From JALHNI01 sp044226365 (lineage in GTDB: Bacteria > Acidobacteriota > Terriglobia > Bryobacterales > Bryobacteraceae): a stretch of 64,000 bases of DNA. Positions 25,999 to 34,804 of the stretch are shown piece by piece. The notes beneath the pieces are model-generated. The model had not been told where the DNA came from. It searched no databases and saw only the letters and a program-made list of their open reading frames with translations. The stretch's first letter is position 1. Every line of letters begins with the position of its first letter. The position numbers and the translations under genes are program-made. Location of the stretch: assembly GCA_044226365.1 (NCBI GenBank), contig JBGAHE010000018.1, positions 15,840 to 79,839 of the forward strand. The letters run 5' to 3'.

Positions 25999-26520
25999 AT
26001 GCTCACTGAAGACGCCCTCACCATTCAACGCGGCGAAATCGCTCAGATCGTCGAATCCATCTGGGCCGCCATGCTCGGCCTCGCCGTCTTGCCCTGCGAA
26101 CTCCCCTGGTCGCCCGGCCCCGATCGGCTGTCGGCCGCCGTCCACCTCACCGGGGAATGGAACGGAGCCGTCCTCATCGAAGGCGATGGCCCTCTGGCCT
26201 GCCGTTTGGCTGGCCGTTTCCTCAGCCAACCGGCCTCCCCCGCCGTCGACGATGTCGTGCGCGACGTCCTCGGCGAACTCGCCAATATGATCGGCGGCAA
26301 CCTCAAGTGCGCCCTCTGCCAGGGCATCCATCTGTCGATGCCCACCGTCATCGACGGCAGCAATTATGGCTTGCGCATTTGCGGCTCCCAGATCCGCGAG
26401 ACCCTGGCCTTCGTCTGTCCCGACGGCCAGTTCTGGGTGACTACTTTAGAAACTCCAAAGTCGATAGCACCCCCGACGTCTGCTCCGCCGGATTCTCCCG
26501 CGCAAAATAGCCGGCCTTGA
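25999..26520 (+). CDS. CheX-like phosphatase, last gene of the che operon
   Basis: The 173-residue protein resembles the CheX at 18566: it keeps the E-x-x-N motif (DVLGELANMIGGNLKCAL) and the LSMPTVIDGSNYGL strand. The domain ends near residue 150 (FWVTTLE); the last 22 residues are a Pro/Ser-rich tail encoded inside the antisense overlap with the convergent gene (26441-26520). AAAGGAG lies eight bases upstream of the ATG. It is probably a second CheY-P phosphatase. Confidence 0.78.
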   Translation: MLTEDALTIQRGEIAQIVESIWAAMLGLAVLPCELPWSPGPDRLSAAVHLTGEWNGAVLIEGDGPLACRLAGRFLSQPASPAVDDVVRDVLGELANMIGGNLKCALCQGIHLSMPTVIDGSNYGLRICGSQIRETLAFVCPDGQFWVTTLETPKSIAPPTSAPPDSPAQNSRP

Positions 26521-28228
26521 TCCGCCGCTCCTGCGCGCCGCAGGTCAACTCCATCTTCGCCTCGCCCTGGTTGGTGAGGTTCACCGCCGTGGGGTCCTCA
26601 ATCAGCAGCCGCGTCAGCCCTGCATCGGTCTTTACCGTCAGCACCGCCCGCGGCTCCCGGCACTCGAGATTCACCAGCACGCCCTCGATCGTCGAGAGCC
26701 GGGAAGACACCAGCCGCACCGTGTTTCCTTCCTTCACTACCTCGGTCGCCATGTCCTCGAACTCGAAGTCGTGTTCTCGAGTCTGGCCGATGGCATTGGT
26801 CCCCGCGCGCGCCGCCGTCATTCCGGACTGCCGGGGGTCCTGCCGCGCATACTCGAGCCACTGCGCGGCCGTCCTCTTCTCTTCCTCGGTCACGGCCAAC
26901 TGCTGAAACTGCAGCGCCGCCACGCGGCATTCCTCCGCCTTGCTCAGGCGGCACGCCGTTTCGATCACCACCGGAAAGTACCGCTTCGCCTGCCGCCGGT
27001 TGATCTTCTTCAACTGCTTCGCTTCGGCATAGGCCTGTGCGTAAACGCCTTCGCTCATCAGTCGCTCCGCCAGACGGATCCGTCCATCCGTATAGTTCGG
27101 ATATTCGTCCAACAGCTTCCGCAACGCCGCTCCGGCGATTTTCGCGTCACGAGTGATCAGATACGAGTGGTAAGCGAGATTCGGGTTGACCGACCGCCGC
27201 GCCATCGCCGTCTGATACGCCTGTAACGCCGGCTCCACCGCCTCATCCTTCCGCGTAATCCAGTGCCCGAAAGCCAGGCTTTCCCAAGCCTCCGGACGCT
27301 GCGGCTCTGCCTGAGTCAGCTCCGTCAGTTGCGCCTTCGCCACCTCCCACTTCCGCACCGCCGTCAGCAGATCCGCCCGCGCCACCCCCCACTCATACGC
27401 GGTCCCCGCCCGCGGCTCGATCTTGTCGTAGCTCTTGTCCATCCTCTGATCGAACACCCGCGTGCTCATCGCCTTCCGCTCCACGTACCGCCGCAGATCG
27501 TCCTCTACCTGCTTCAGACTCTTCCCGTACACCTCCCGGAAAACCTCGTCCGCCGGCTTCCCCGTCGACACCCCCGCCGCCATTTTCCCGAACTGCCCGC
27601 TGTATCCATCGCCCAACTGCAGCATATGCGTCAGCGCCCAACTCGTCGCATAGAACGTCCCCGCATGCGCCTTTCGGTTATATTCGGCCGACTCGTGGTT
27701 CACCCCGACCACCGTCGCCAAATCCATCCACGCCGCGCGGAGCAGCGTCAGATGCGAGGTTAGAGGTAATCCCACCTGCACCGTGGTCCCCACCGGCCGG
27801 ATCGTCGAGTACAACTCCGCGATGCCTTCGCTGAGCCAGAGCGGCAGATCCTGATCCGCATGCCGCGCCAGCAGATGCAGATACTCATGCACGGCCACCC
27901 GCATCTCATCGCTGGTGCCGGGCCCGATCGCGATCAGGTCGCGCTGCGGCATGGGCACGTAGTAGGCGGCCGCCACCTGGTTGGGCGACACTTCGCGAAA
28001 GTCTTTTTCGCCGCCGAAGAGCACCACCCGCGGCTTCATCAACGGCTCCTGCAGCGGCAGCAGTTTGGCCAGGAACGAACGTACCCGCTCGAACTGCCCC
28101 AGCACCTGCTGCGCCCGCCCCCGCGGACCATCCGTGATCAGCTCAAAGTGATCGCTCTCATACACCGCGATCTTCTCGCCGGCTTGTGCCGTCCACACCG
28201 CCAGCGCCAGCCCCAAGAGATAGCGCAC
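26441..28228 (-). CDS. Secreted peptidase-MA-like protein with TPR region
   Basis: The 595-residue protein has a signal peptide (MRYLLGLALAVWTAQAG) and a gluzincin-type zinc site HEYLH (HExxH) inside VAVHEYLHLLARHADQDLPLWLSEGIAELYS, with the downstream Glu in SEGIAE as third ligand. This is the peptidase-MA/DUF1570 pattern. Residues ~280-470 are helical and TPR-like, and a C-terminal beta region follows. It is probably a periplasmic metallopeptidase. Its last 80 bases overlap the convergent cheX-like gene. It lies 12 bases downstream of a Tat oxidoreductase on the same strand. Confidence 0.8.
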   Translation of the reverse strand: MRYLLGLALAVWTAQAGEKIAVYESDHFELITDGPRGRAQQVLGQFERVRSFLAKLLPLQEPLMKPRVVLFGGEKDFREVSPNQVAAAYYVPMPQRDLIAIGPGTSDEMRVAVHEYLHLLARHADQDLPLWLSEGIAELYSTIRPVGTTVQVGLPLTSHLTLLRAAWMDLATVVGVNHESAEYNRKAHAGTFYATSWALTHMLQLGDGYSGQFGKMAAGVSTGKPADEVFREVYGKSLKQVEDDLRRYVERKAMSTRVFDQRMDKSYDKIEPRAGTAYEWGVARADLLTAVRKWEVAKAQLTELTQAEPQRPEAWESLAFGHWITRKDEAVEPALQAYQTAMARRSVNPNLAYHSYLITRDAKIAGAALRKLLDEYPNYTDGRIRLAERLMSEGVYAQAYAEAKQLKKINRRQAKRYFPVVIETACRLSKAEECRVAALQFQQLAVTEEEKRTAAQWLEYARQDPRQSGMTAARAGTNAIGQTREHDFEFEDMATEVVKEGNTVRLVSSRLSTIEGVLVNLECREPRAVLTVKTDAGLTRLLIEDPTAVNLTNQGEAKMELTCGAQERRIKAGYFARENPAEQTSGVLSTLEFLK

Positions 28229-28240
28229 TACGCTCTCAGC

Positions 28241-29458
28241 TTAGACGATCTCTTCGCGCACCGCGTCCCAGTGCACTGGCCGATCCAGCCGGAAGCTTTC
28301 CACCGCCATGCGGCACGCGATCGACGTCCGGTAGCCAATCTCGAACGGACAATTCGGCGTCGCCCCGCTGCGCACGCAGTCGAAAAAGTTGCGCAGATGC
28401 GCCTGGGGCGCCGTCCGCGTTTCGCCGGCGATCTCCACGCCGTTCGGCTGATTCACCTTCTGCGGCGTGTAGCGCAACTGCTGCGACTTGTGGATCGTCC
28501 CATCGGTCCCCAGCACATACTCCGCCGCGCCGAGCTTGTCATTGCCGAAGCCGCTCGTCCAGGTCACCAGCACGTCTTCCGGATGCTCCATCGCCACTGA
28601 CATCGTGTCCGGCACTTCACGCCCGTCCTTCCACAAGTACAGGCCGCCGGTCATCGTCACTTTGCGCGGAATCGAAAGCTGCAACGGCTTGTACCAGAAC
28701 GCGATCTGGTGCCCCATGTTCTCGTAAACGTTGCCGCCCGAATAATCCCAGAACAGCCGCCAGTTCACATAGCGCTGCGCGTCGAACTCGCGCCCGGGCG
28801 CCTCACCCAGAAAGCTCTTCCACAGAATGTTCTCCGCCGTCATGTCCGGCAGCACCGGGCGGCTCCACTGCGGCTTGCCGTGCGGCGTATTCCGGTACAT
28901 CTGCATCACGATCGCCGTGATCTTGCCCATCGGCAACCGCCGCAGCTGGCTCGTCGCATCTTCCATCAGCCCCGACGACAGCGACTGATGCCCGATCTGC
29001 ACCGTCCGCTTTCCCGCCCGCTGATGCGCCTCGCGCATTCGCTTCGCATGCTCTACGGAAAAGGCCATCGTCTTTTCCTGATACACATGCTTGCCTGCCT
29101 CGAGCGAGGCCACAAAGTGTTCGCAATGCAAATGCGGCGGCGTCGCGATCAGCACCGCATCCAGACTCTTATCCTCGAGCAGATAGCGATGATCGAGGTA
29201 CGTCTTGACGTCTTCTTTCAGCGCCTTGGCTTGCTCCAGCCGTCGCGTATAAACGTCGGCCACGCCCACCAGTTCCACCTGCGGAATCGCCAGCGCCTCG
29301 CGCAGCAATTGCTGTCCACGGTCCCCGGCGCCGATCAGGCCGAAGCGCAGACGGTCATTGGCCCCCAGCACCTGCGTGCCGGCGAGTGCCGTGGCCGCCG
29401 TCGCGGCCGTGCCCAGAAAGTTACGGCGGGAATCCTGGGGCAATGGGGAGCCTTTCAT
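28241..29458 (-). CDS. Tat-exported Gfo/Idh/MocA family oxidoreductase
   Basis: The 405-residue protein has a Tat leader (SRRNFLGTAATAATALAGTQV), the Rossmann motif RFGLIGAGDRGQQLL, ATPPHLHCEHFVASLEAGKHVYQEKT (the EKP-like lysine is present as EKT), and a C-terminal substrate domain. This is the compact version of the family. The substrate is unknown; sugar or inositol derivatives are usual. It is followed by the peptidase-MA-like gene 12 bases downstream and is likely co-transcribed with it. Confidence 0.9.
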   Translation of the reverse strand: MKGSPLPQDSRRNFLGTAATAATALAGTQVLGANDRLRFGLIGAGDRGQQLLREALAIPQVELVGVADVYTRRLEQAKALKEDVKTYLDHRYLLEDKSLDAVLIATPPHLHCEHFVASLEAGKHVYQEKTMAFSVEHAKRMREAHQRAGKRTVQIGHQSLSSGLMEDATSQLRRLPMGKITAIVMQMYRNTPHGKPQWSRPVLPDMTAENILWKSFLGEAPGREFDAQRYVNWRLFWDYSGGNVYENMGHQIAFWYKPLQLSIPRKVTMTGGLYLWKDGREVPDTMSVAMEHPEDVLVTWTSGFGNDKLGAAEYVLGTDGTIHKSQQLRYTPQKVNQPNGVEIAGETRTAPQAHLRNFFDCVRSGATPNCPFEIGYRTSIACRMAVESFRLDRPVHWDAVREEIV

Positions 29459-29492
29459 CTGCCTTCGAGTCTATCCGATTTGGCAGACGTAT

Positions 29493-30620
29493 TTACCGGC
29501 TGAACGTTTCGATGAGCCCCTCGATCGCCTTCCGGTTCATTTCGTCGGGTGCCTGCGGCAGCGCCTTCCGCGCATGGTCGAGCGCCTTCACCTTATTTCC
29601 CACGCCGCCATAGCCGCGCGCCAGTCCCACGTGAGTCGGCCATATATCGCCAAATCGCCGCGCATTAAATTCGAATACCTCCAAAGCCTCTCGGTTCTTG
29701 TTTGCGTTTTGCAGCTGCCTCCCGTACTGATGCACCTCAAAAACCGTGGTGCCTGGCAAGCCAAATGCGCTTTTCATCACCTCGGCCGCTTCCGCCTCCC
29801 GCCCTAAGCGATTGAGCACTTGTGACTTCGCACTCAAAGTCGTGAAAGATCGCTGCCCGACAAACGGACCGGAAATCGCGTAGTCCGCCCACTCTAATGC
29901 CTCATCGAGGTTGATATTGTTCTGCACGCAGAACTGAATCGCCGCCACCCAGGCCGCCGCTTGAAATCCCACGCCATTTTTCAGCTCTTTTCGCAAACGA
30001 GTAAGATACACCTCCTCCGGCTTCGCCACCCGGATTGTCCACCCCGCCGCCAGATCCTCCCACTGCAACTCTGCCGTCGCCTCCGTCGGCTTCCGGTTTA
30101 CAAATTCGTAAGTCAGATACTCCCGGTACTCGTGCCGCCGCGGCTTCACCTTCACCCGAAGTGCGTCGTCCTTCTCTTCGTAGAAGAAACTGCCCCACGC
30201 TCCCGCGTTCTTTGAAAAGATCAGCGTCCACTCCTCCGGCTCCACGATCACGTGCAATCCGTACCGCCCGGCCGCTAGCGGCTGCCCTTCGATCGTCACC
30301 GCCTCGGACACCTCGAACACCGTATTCTCGTTCGCTCCCGCCCGCCAAGGTGCCTTCTTCGCCGTCCCGAACCCCAAGTCATTCAGACCATAAGGCACCA
30401 ACCCGCCCCAGATCTTCCCCCGCCGGTCGACACTCGGCCCGCCGGCCGGCGTCGCCGGACCATGCACCGCCGGCGACGAGTACTCCACCGTCACCTTCAC
30501 CGGCCCGATGAACTGCGTCACCGCGGCCTTTTGGTTATTGCCCGAAAACGGCAGGGAGAGCCCCGCGTAATACTGCGCACACAACGGCCAAGCGAAAAAC
30601 CACCAATAAAGGCGAGACAT
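29493..30620 (-). CDS. Secreted DUF2911 family protein
   Basis: The 375-residue protein has a leader (MSRLYWWFFAWPLCAQ), then a DUF2911 domain (VTVEYSSPAVHG, RGKIWGGLVPYG, WRAGANENTVFEVSEAVTIEG, YGLHVIVEPEEWTLIFSKNAGAWGSFFY) and a C-terminal helical TPR-like region (ALEWADYAISGPFVGQRSF, EVFEFNARRFGDIW). ATG 30620 is chosen because it starts the leader; the frame is open for another 279 codons upstream, but that stretch is antisense to the isomerase gene and lacks protein-like features. Function unknown; relatives are abundant in Bacteroidota and Acidobacteriota envelopes. Confidence 0.85.
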   Translation of the reverse strand: MSRLYWWFFAWPLCAQYYAGLSLPFSGNNQKAAVTQFIGPVKVTVEYSSPAVHGPATPAGGPSVDRRGKIWGGLVPYGLNDLGFGTAKKAPWRAGANENTVFEVSEAVTIEGQPLAAGRYGLHVIVEPEEWTLIFSKNAGAWGSFFYEEKDDALRVKVKPRRHEYREYLTYEFVNRKPTEATAELQWEDLAAGWTIRVAKPEEVYLTRLRKELKNGVGFQAAAWVAAIQFCVQNNINLDEALEWADYAISGPFVGQRSFTTLSAKSQVLNRLGREAEAAEVMKSAFGLPGTTVFEVHQYGRQLQNANKNREALEVFEFNARRFGDIWPTHVGLARGYGGVGNKVKALDHARKALPQAPDEMNRKAIEGLIETFSR

Positions 30621-30740
30621 CGGCCCTTGGACGATCCGTCCCCGCAAAACGTCGCAACTTTGGGACCAAACGGACTCCTCCCGTGGCCGCCCGGCCTCAC
30701 CGCCGGGAGAAAGTGACATAATCACCACGAGGCTTTTTCC

Positions 30741-31586
30741 ATGACCCTGAACCGTCGCTCCTTTCTCGCCGCCACTGCCGCGGCCGGCCTGGCCCCGCAC
30801 GCCCTTCGCGCCCTCCCCGGCGATTCCGGCCCCATCAAACTCTCCGTCGCCACCTACTCGCTGCGCAGCTTCAAACGTCCCGAAGCGATCAGGATGATTC
30901 AGCAGTTGAACATCAAGTACGCCGACGTCAAAGACTTCCACATCGCCATCAAGGACGGCACGCCCGAAGGGTGGAAGGCCGAAGCCAAGGAGTTCCGCGA
31001 CGCCGGCATCAAGCTCGTCGCCTGCGGCAATGTCGGCATGCAGAAGCCCGAAGATCTGCGCCGCGCCTTTGAATACGCCAAAGCCTGCGGCTTCCCCACC
31101 ATCGTCTGCGCTCCCACGCACGAGCAATTGCCCGCCATCGAAAAGCTCGTCAAAGAGTTCAACATCAAGATCGCCATCCACAACCACGGCCCCGAAGATA
31201 AGCACATGCCCACGCCGAAAAGCGTTCTCGAGGCCGTCGCCAACATGGACGCCCGCATGGGCCTCTGCATGGACATCGGCCACACCGCCCGCACTGGCGC
31301 CGACATCGTCGAATGGGCCGCCAAAGCCGGCCCCCGCCTCTACGAAGTCCACATGAAGGACCTCAAGGACCCCGGCAACCCCGACCTCAACACCGCCCGC
31401 GGCAGCCAGGTTGCCGTCGGCGAAGGCGTCCTCCCCATCGCCGCTTTCTTCAAGCAACTCGCCAAGCAGAAATACTCCGGCTACTGCTCGCTCGAATACG
31501 AAATCAACGCCAAGGACCCGCTCCCCGGCATGCAGAAGTCCTTCGACTTCATGCGCAAAGTCATCACCGACAACAAACTCGGTTAG
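30741..31586 (+). CDS. Tat-exported sugar phosphate isomerase/epimerase (xylose isomerase-like TIM barrel)
   Basis: The 281-residue protein has a Tat leader (NRRSFLAATAAAGLAPHALRAL) and an AP-endonuclease-2/xylose-isomerase-like TIM barrel with metal-ligand regions IAIHNHGPEDKHMP, GLCMDIGHTARTG, YEVHMKDLKD and YCSLEYEIN. It probably isomerises, epimerises or dehydrates sugars in the periplasm. A sulfatase gene starts 41 bases downstream on the same strand, so the pair may process sulfated glycans. It diverges from the DUF2911 gene over 120 bases. Confidence 0.88.
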   Translation: MTLNRRSFLAATAAAGLAPHALRALPGDSGPIKLSVATYSLRSFKRPEAIRMIQQLNIKYADVKDFHIAIKDGTPEGWKAEAKEFRDAGIKLVACGNVGMQKPEDLRRAFEYAKACGFPTIVCAPTHEQLPAIEKLVKEFNIKIAIHNHGPEDKHMPTPKSVLEAVANMDARMGLCMDIGHTARTGADIVEWAAKAGPRLYEVHMKDLKDPGNPDLNTARGSQVAVGEGVLPIAAFFKQLAKQKYSGYCSLEYEINAKDPLPGMQKSFDFMRKVITDNKLG

Positions 31587-31627
31587 CCCTTCAAAACGCC
31601 GCGAGGGCGCTGTGGAACAATCAGGTC

Positions 31628-33049
31628 ATGCAGATTGGCCGACGCACCGCCCTCACCGCCCTCGCCGGCGCACCCCTCGCCCTTTCCCAATCCAAACCCA
31701 ACATCCTCTTCGTCCTCTCCGACGACCATAGCGCCCCTTACCTCGGCCTTTATGGCTCCAGTTGGATCCACACCCCCACCCTCGACCAATTCGGCAAAGA
31801 AGGTCTCGTCTTTGAACGCGCCTTCACCGCCGCTCCGCAATGCGTCCCCTCGCGCACCGCCCTCATGACCGGCCGTTCGCCGGTCGCCGCCCGCATGGGC
31901 CGCTTCAGCGCGCCCCTCCCCGCTGACATTCCCACCTCTCCCGAAGTCCTCCGCGCCCAGGGCTATTACACCGGGGTCTGCGGCCGTTACTTCCACCTCG
32001 ATGGCGTCGTCAATCCTGCCGGCTCCACCGCCCAGGTCTACGAAAAACACCAGCTCAAGACCTGGAAGAAGCGCATCGACTTCCTCAATATCTCGAACCA
32101 GGCGCAAACTCCCGCCCAGTTCAGCCAGTTCCTCGGCCAAGCTCCGCAAGGCAAGCCCTGGTTCTTCTGGATCAACTTCAACGACCCCCACCACCCCTGG
32201 GACACCACCGCCGGCTCCATCGACCCCGCCCAAGTCCAAGTCCCCGCCCATCTCCCCGACCTCCCCGGCGTCCGCGCCGACCTCGCCCGCTATGGCAATG
32301 AAATCCAACACCTCGACCGCACCTTCGCCGAGCTCATGGACATCCTCAAAAAAGCCGGCCACGAGTCCAACACCCTCGTCATCTTCATGGGCGATAACGG
32401 CATGGCCTTCCCCCACGGCAAAGGCTCCCTTTATGACCCCGGCTTGAACGTCCCCCTCATGGCCCGCTGGCCCGGCAAAATCAAGCCCGGCCGCACCAAA
32501 ACGCTCATCTCCGGCGAAGACCTCGCCGCCACCTTCATGGACATCGGCGGCGGCTCGCTCCCCACCGGCGCCACCGGCCAGAGCTTCTATCCGCTTCTCC
32601 TGGGCAAGCCTTACCAGCCCCGCGAATACGTCTTCGCCGCTCGGCTCCACCACGGCAACGCCGCCTTCACCCCGCAAACCAAAGCCAACACCTTCGACCT
32701 TTCGCGCTGCGTCCGCAACCAGCGCTATAAGCTCATCTACAACGTCACTCCGGCCATGGAGTACGCCCCCGTCGATAGCGTCCAGGACCCCGGCTGGCAG
32801 GAAATGCTCGCCGCGCACCAAGCCGGCAAACTCAAACCCGAACACGACCGCGCCTACTTCGGCCGTCCCCGCCCCGTCCTCGAACTCTACGACCTCGACC
32901 GGGACCCTGCCGAACTCCACAACCTCGCCACCCTCGACGAGTTCAAAGACATTCGCCAAACCCTCCTCGCCGCCCTGCAGGAGAAGATGATCGTCGACTC
33001 CGACTTCGTCCCCCCCGCCCTCACCGAGGCCAACCCACCCAAGAGGTAG
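31628..33049 (+). CDS. Tat-exported sulfatase (Cys-type)
   Basis: The 473-residue protein has a leader with RR (MQIGRRTALTALAGAPLALSQ), the calcium-binding SDDH near the N-terminus and the sulfatase signature CVPSRTALMTG, whose Cys would be converted to formylglycine by a formylglycine-generating enzyme encoded elsewhere. MGDNGMAFPHGKGSLYDPG and LYDLDRDPAELHNLA are further conserved blocks. It likely hydrolyses sulfate esters of sugars outside the cytoplasm. The frame is open upstream across the isomerase gene, but the leader fixes the start at 31628. Confidence 0.92.
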   Translation: MQIGRRTALTALAGAPLALSQSKPNILFVLSDDHSAPYLGLYGSSWIHTPTLDQFGKEGLVFERAFTAAPQCVPSRTALMTGRSPVAARMGRFSAPLPADIPTSPEVLRAQGYYTGVCGRYFHLDGVVNPAGSTAQVYEKHQLKTWKKRIDFLNISNQAQTPAQFSQFLGQAPQGKPWFFWINFNDPHHPWDTTAGSIDPAQVQVPAHLPDLPGVRADLARYGNEIQHLDRTFAELMDILKKAGHESNTLVIFMGDNGMAFPHGKGSLYDPGLNVPLMARWPGKIKPGRTKTLISGEDLAATFMDIGGGSLPTGATGQSFYPLLLGKPYQPREYVFAARLHHGNAAFTPQTKANTFDLSRCVRNQRYKLIYNVTPAMEYAPVDSVQDPGWQEMLAAHQAGKLKPEHDRAYFGRPRPVLELYDLDRDPAELHNLATLDEFKDIRQTLLAALQEKMIVDSDFVPPALTEANPPKR

Positions 33050-33050
33050 G

Positions 33051-33506
33051 TCACTTCACCGTTAGGTACTCGGTCACCTTCTGCCTCGTCGTCGGATTGA
33101 CGAACAGATCGAGCGCCACTGTCTCGCCCGGCGTCACGTCCACCGTCGCCGGCGAGTCCTTCGGCAGCACCAGCGCCTTCCACTTCGGCACTTCCTTGAA
33201 CAACTTCGTCATCTGCTTCGGCGTCATCGTCAGCTTCCCGAACTTGAAGCGGACCTTCCCGTTCGACAAGCGTTCGAGCGTCAAGTCATAGCCGAAGTAT
33301 GTCTGGTTATCGAAATTGCAGATATGCCGCTTGATCACCTCGTTCTCGGTCAGCGTCCCGCCGCCATGCTTGGTGATCGACGGCTGCCCGGGCTCGAGCT
33401 TGGTCTCGAGTTGCACCGCGATCCCGTGGCTGTTCGACACCCCACTCATCAAGGTCGCGCCGTCGACGGCGCCACTCCACAACAACACCAGCAAAGCTAG
33501 TTTCAT
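33051..33506 (-). CDS. Secreted hypothetical protein in the sigma-factor operon
   Basis: The 151-residue protein has a signal peptide (MKLALLVLLWSGAVDGA). The mature part is beta-rich with KFGKLTMTPKQMTKLFKEVPKWKALVLPKDSP and VTPGETVALDLFVNPTTRQKVTEYLTVK. I do not recognise the family. Its start overlaps the preceding small membrane protein by ATGA, so it is the third gene of a translationally coupled sigma/anti-sigma-like operon and may be an extracytoplasmic sensor or target. Its stop lies one base from the convergent sulfatase stop. Confidence 0.65.
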   Translation of the reverse strand: MKLALLVLLWSGAVDGATLMSGVSNSHGIAVQLETKLEPGQPSITKHGGGTLTENEVIKRHICNFDNQTYFGYDLTLERLSNGKVRFKFGKLTMTPKQMTKLFKEVPKWKALVLPKDSPATVDVTPGETVALDLFVNPTTRQKVTEYLTVK

Positions 33507-33751
33507 GGCACGTTCCTCACAATCCTCGGTTGAAATTCACTCACCTGCTCAAAGTCCGAAAGCGTATGCGTCGCCACCGCCGGCCGTGGCCGCCACATCC
33601 ACCAGCTCGTAAAAAACAGCAGCCCCGCCGCGGCCAACGCCCACGTTCTCCATCGCGCCGTCCGCTTGCCCAGCACGCGCCCGCGCAACGACGCCGGCGC
33701 CCGCGGAGCCTCCCATTGCTGCAATGCCGCGCGTAGTTCGTCGTCCGTCAT
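33503..33751 (-). CDS. Small single-pass membrane protein, probable anti-sigma factor
   Basis: The 82-residue protein has a short cytoplasmic N-terminus (MTDDELRAALQQWEAPRAPASLRGRVLGKR), one transmembrane helix (about residues 36-52, WALAAAGLLFFTSWWMW) and a short periplasmic tail. Gene order behind an ECF sigma gene and overlaps of four bases on both sides make it the likely anti-sigma factor. It lacks the HxxxCxxC zinc motif of ZAS-type anti-sigmas, so it would be a reduced or atypical form. Confidence 0.65.
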   Translation of the reverse strand: MTDDELRAALQQWEAPRAPASLRGRVLGKRTARWRTWALAAAGLLFFTSWWMWRPRPAVATHTLSDFEQVSEFQPRIVRNVP

Positions 33752-34236
33752 GGCTGCCTCCTCAACGGTTCCAGCATCGTCCGCAGATTCTCGCGCGCCC
33801 GATGCAAACGCGCCTTCACCGTCCCCACTTCGGCGTCCACCGCCGTCGCCGCTTCCTGCAGCGACATTCCCTCGTACTCCACCAGAATCACCACTTCGCG
33901 CTGCAGCACCGGTAGCGACCGCACCGCCTGCGCCACCCGCTCCACCGCACTTGCATCCGGCGGCGCCGCCGACACCGGCACGTCCTCATCCTCCAGCGCC
34001 ATCCAGCGGTTCTCACGCCGCCAACGCTTCAAAAGCAGATTCCGCGCCACGCCCAGCAGCCACGCCCGCACACTACCCCGCAACGGATCGAACCGGCCCG
34101 GCGATTGGTACAGCGTCAGAAAACAGTCCTGCGCAATGTCTTCCGCCACGGCCGGCGACCCGGACATGCGCCAGGCAAAGCCGTAAACGGCATCCTGATG
34201 CGCTTCGAAGATGGACTCAAACTCGGCGTCCTGCAC
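33748..34236 (-). CDS. ECF-type RNA polymerase sigma factor
   Basis: The 162-residue protein has sigma region 2 (FESIFEAHQDAVYGFAWRMSGSPAVAEDIAQDCFLTLYQ), a linker, and region 4 (LPVLQREVVILVEYEGMSLQEAATAVDAEVGTVKARLHRARENLR). It belongs to the ECF/RpoE-like group. It overlaps the next gene by ATGA and would be released from the membrane protein at 33503 by an envelope signal. Its target promoters cannot be identified from this window. Confidence 0.9.
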   Translation of the reverse strand: MQDAEFESIFEAHQDAVYGFAWRMSGSPAVAEDIAQDCFLTLYQSPGRFDPLRGSVRAWLLGVARNLLLKRWRRENRWMALEDEDVPVSAAPPDASAVERVAQAVRSLPVLQREVVILVEYEGMSLQEAATAVDAEVGTVKARLHRARENLRTMLEPLRRQP

Positions 34237-34297
34237 AACGTTTCCTAACGTTGATTACCACGCCGGCTCGAAAAGGATACGGAAGGGAAAAAAGAAA

Positions 34298-34795
34298 CTA
34301 GCTGGCCGGCTGCGAGATCTCGCCTACCACACCCTCGGTGAGCCGCAGATAGTCCGCCGGCTTCACGATCAGTTGCAGGCCGCGCATCCCCGCTGACACG
34401 GAAATCACCTCGTGCAACTCCACCGTTTCATCCACAAACACGCGATAAGCTTTCTTCGCGCCCGGCACGGTCACCCCGCCGCGAATGTAGCCGGTGAGCT
34501 TCTCGAGCTCCTTCAGCGGGGCCATCTCCACCGAACGATGCCCGCTCAGCTTCGCCAGCGCCTTGCGATCCAGCTCATAATTTCCGGGAATTACCGCAAA
34601 CAGATACTCATCGCCCGCCAGAACCAGCAGCGTCTTGAACACCTGTTCGACGTCGAAACCGATCTTCGCCGCCACCGTCGGCGCCGAAAGATCGTTCTCG
34701 TCTACTTCGTAGGAACGCGTCTCGAAGGCGATGCCGGCTGCTTCCAGCAGCCGCATGGCATTGGTCTTGGGCGTGCCGTCGCTTCGCTTCGCCAT
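34298..34795 (-). CDS. ybaK: Cys-tRNA(Pro)/Cys-tRNA(Cys) deacylase, YbaK/EbsC type
   Basis: The 165-residue protein has the YbaK features: TNAMRLLEAAGIAFETRSYEVDE, FKTLLVLAGDEYLFAVIPGNYELD with the catalytic-site Lys in VFKTLL, and GYIRGGVTVPGAKKAYRVFVDE. It clears mischarged Cys-tRNA(Pro). Length is typical (about 155-165). The lepA stop lies nine bases upstream on the same strand, so the two translation-quality genes are probably co-transcribed. Confidence 0.9.
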   Translation of the reverse strand: MAKRSDGTPKTNAMRLLEAAGIAFETRSYEVDENDLSAPTVAAKIGFDVEQVFKTLLVLAGDEYLFAVIPGNYELDRKALAKLSGHRSVEMAPLKELEKLTGYIRGGVTVPGAKKAYRVFVDETVELHEVISVSAGMRGLQLIVKPADYLRLTEGVVGEISQPAS

Positions 34796-34804
34796 CGCGC
34801 GCGT

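Noticed and set aside
30621..31457. N-terminal extension of the DUF2911 protein
   Set aside because: Antisense to the sugar-phosphate isomerase; the true leader starts at 30620.
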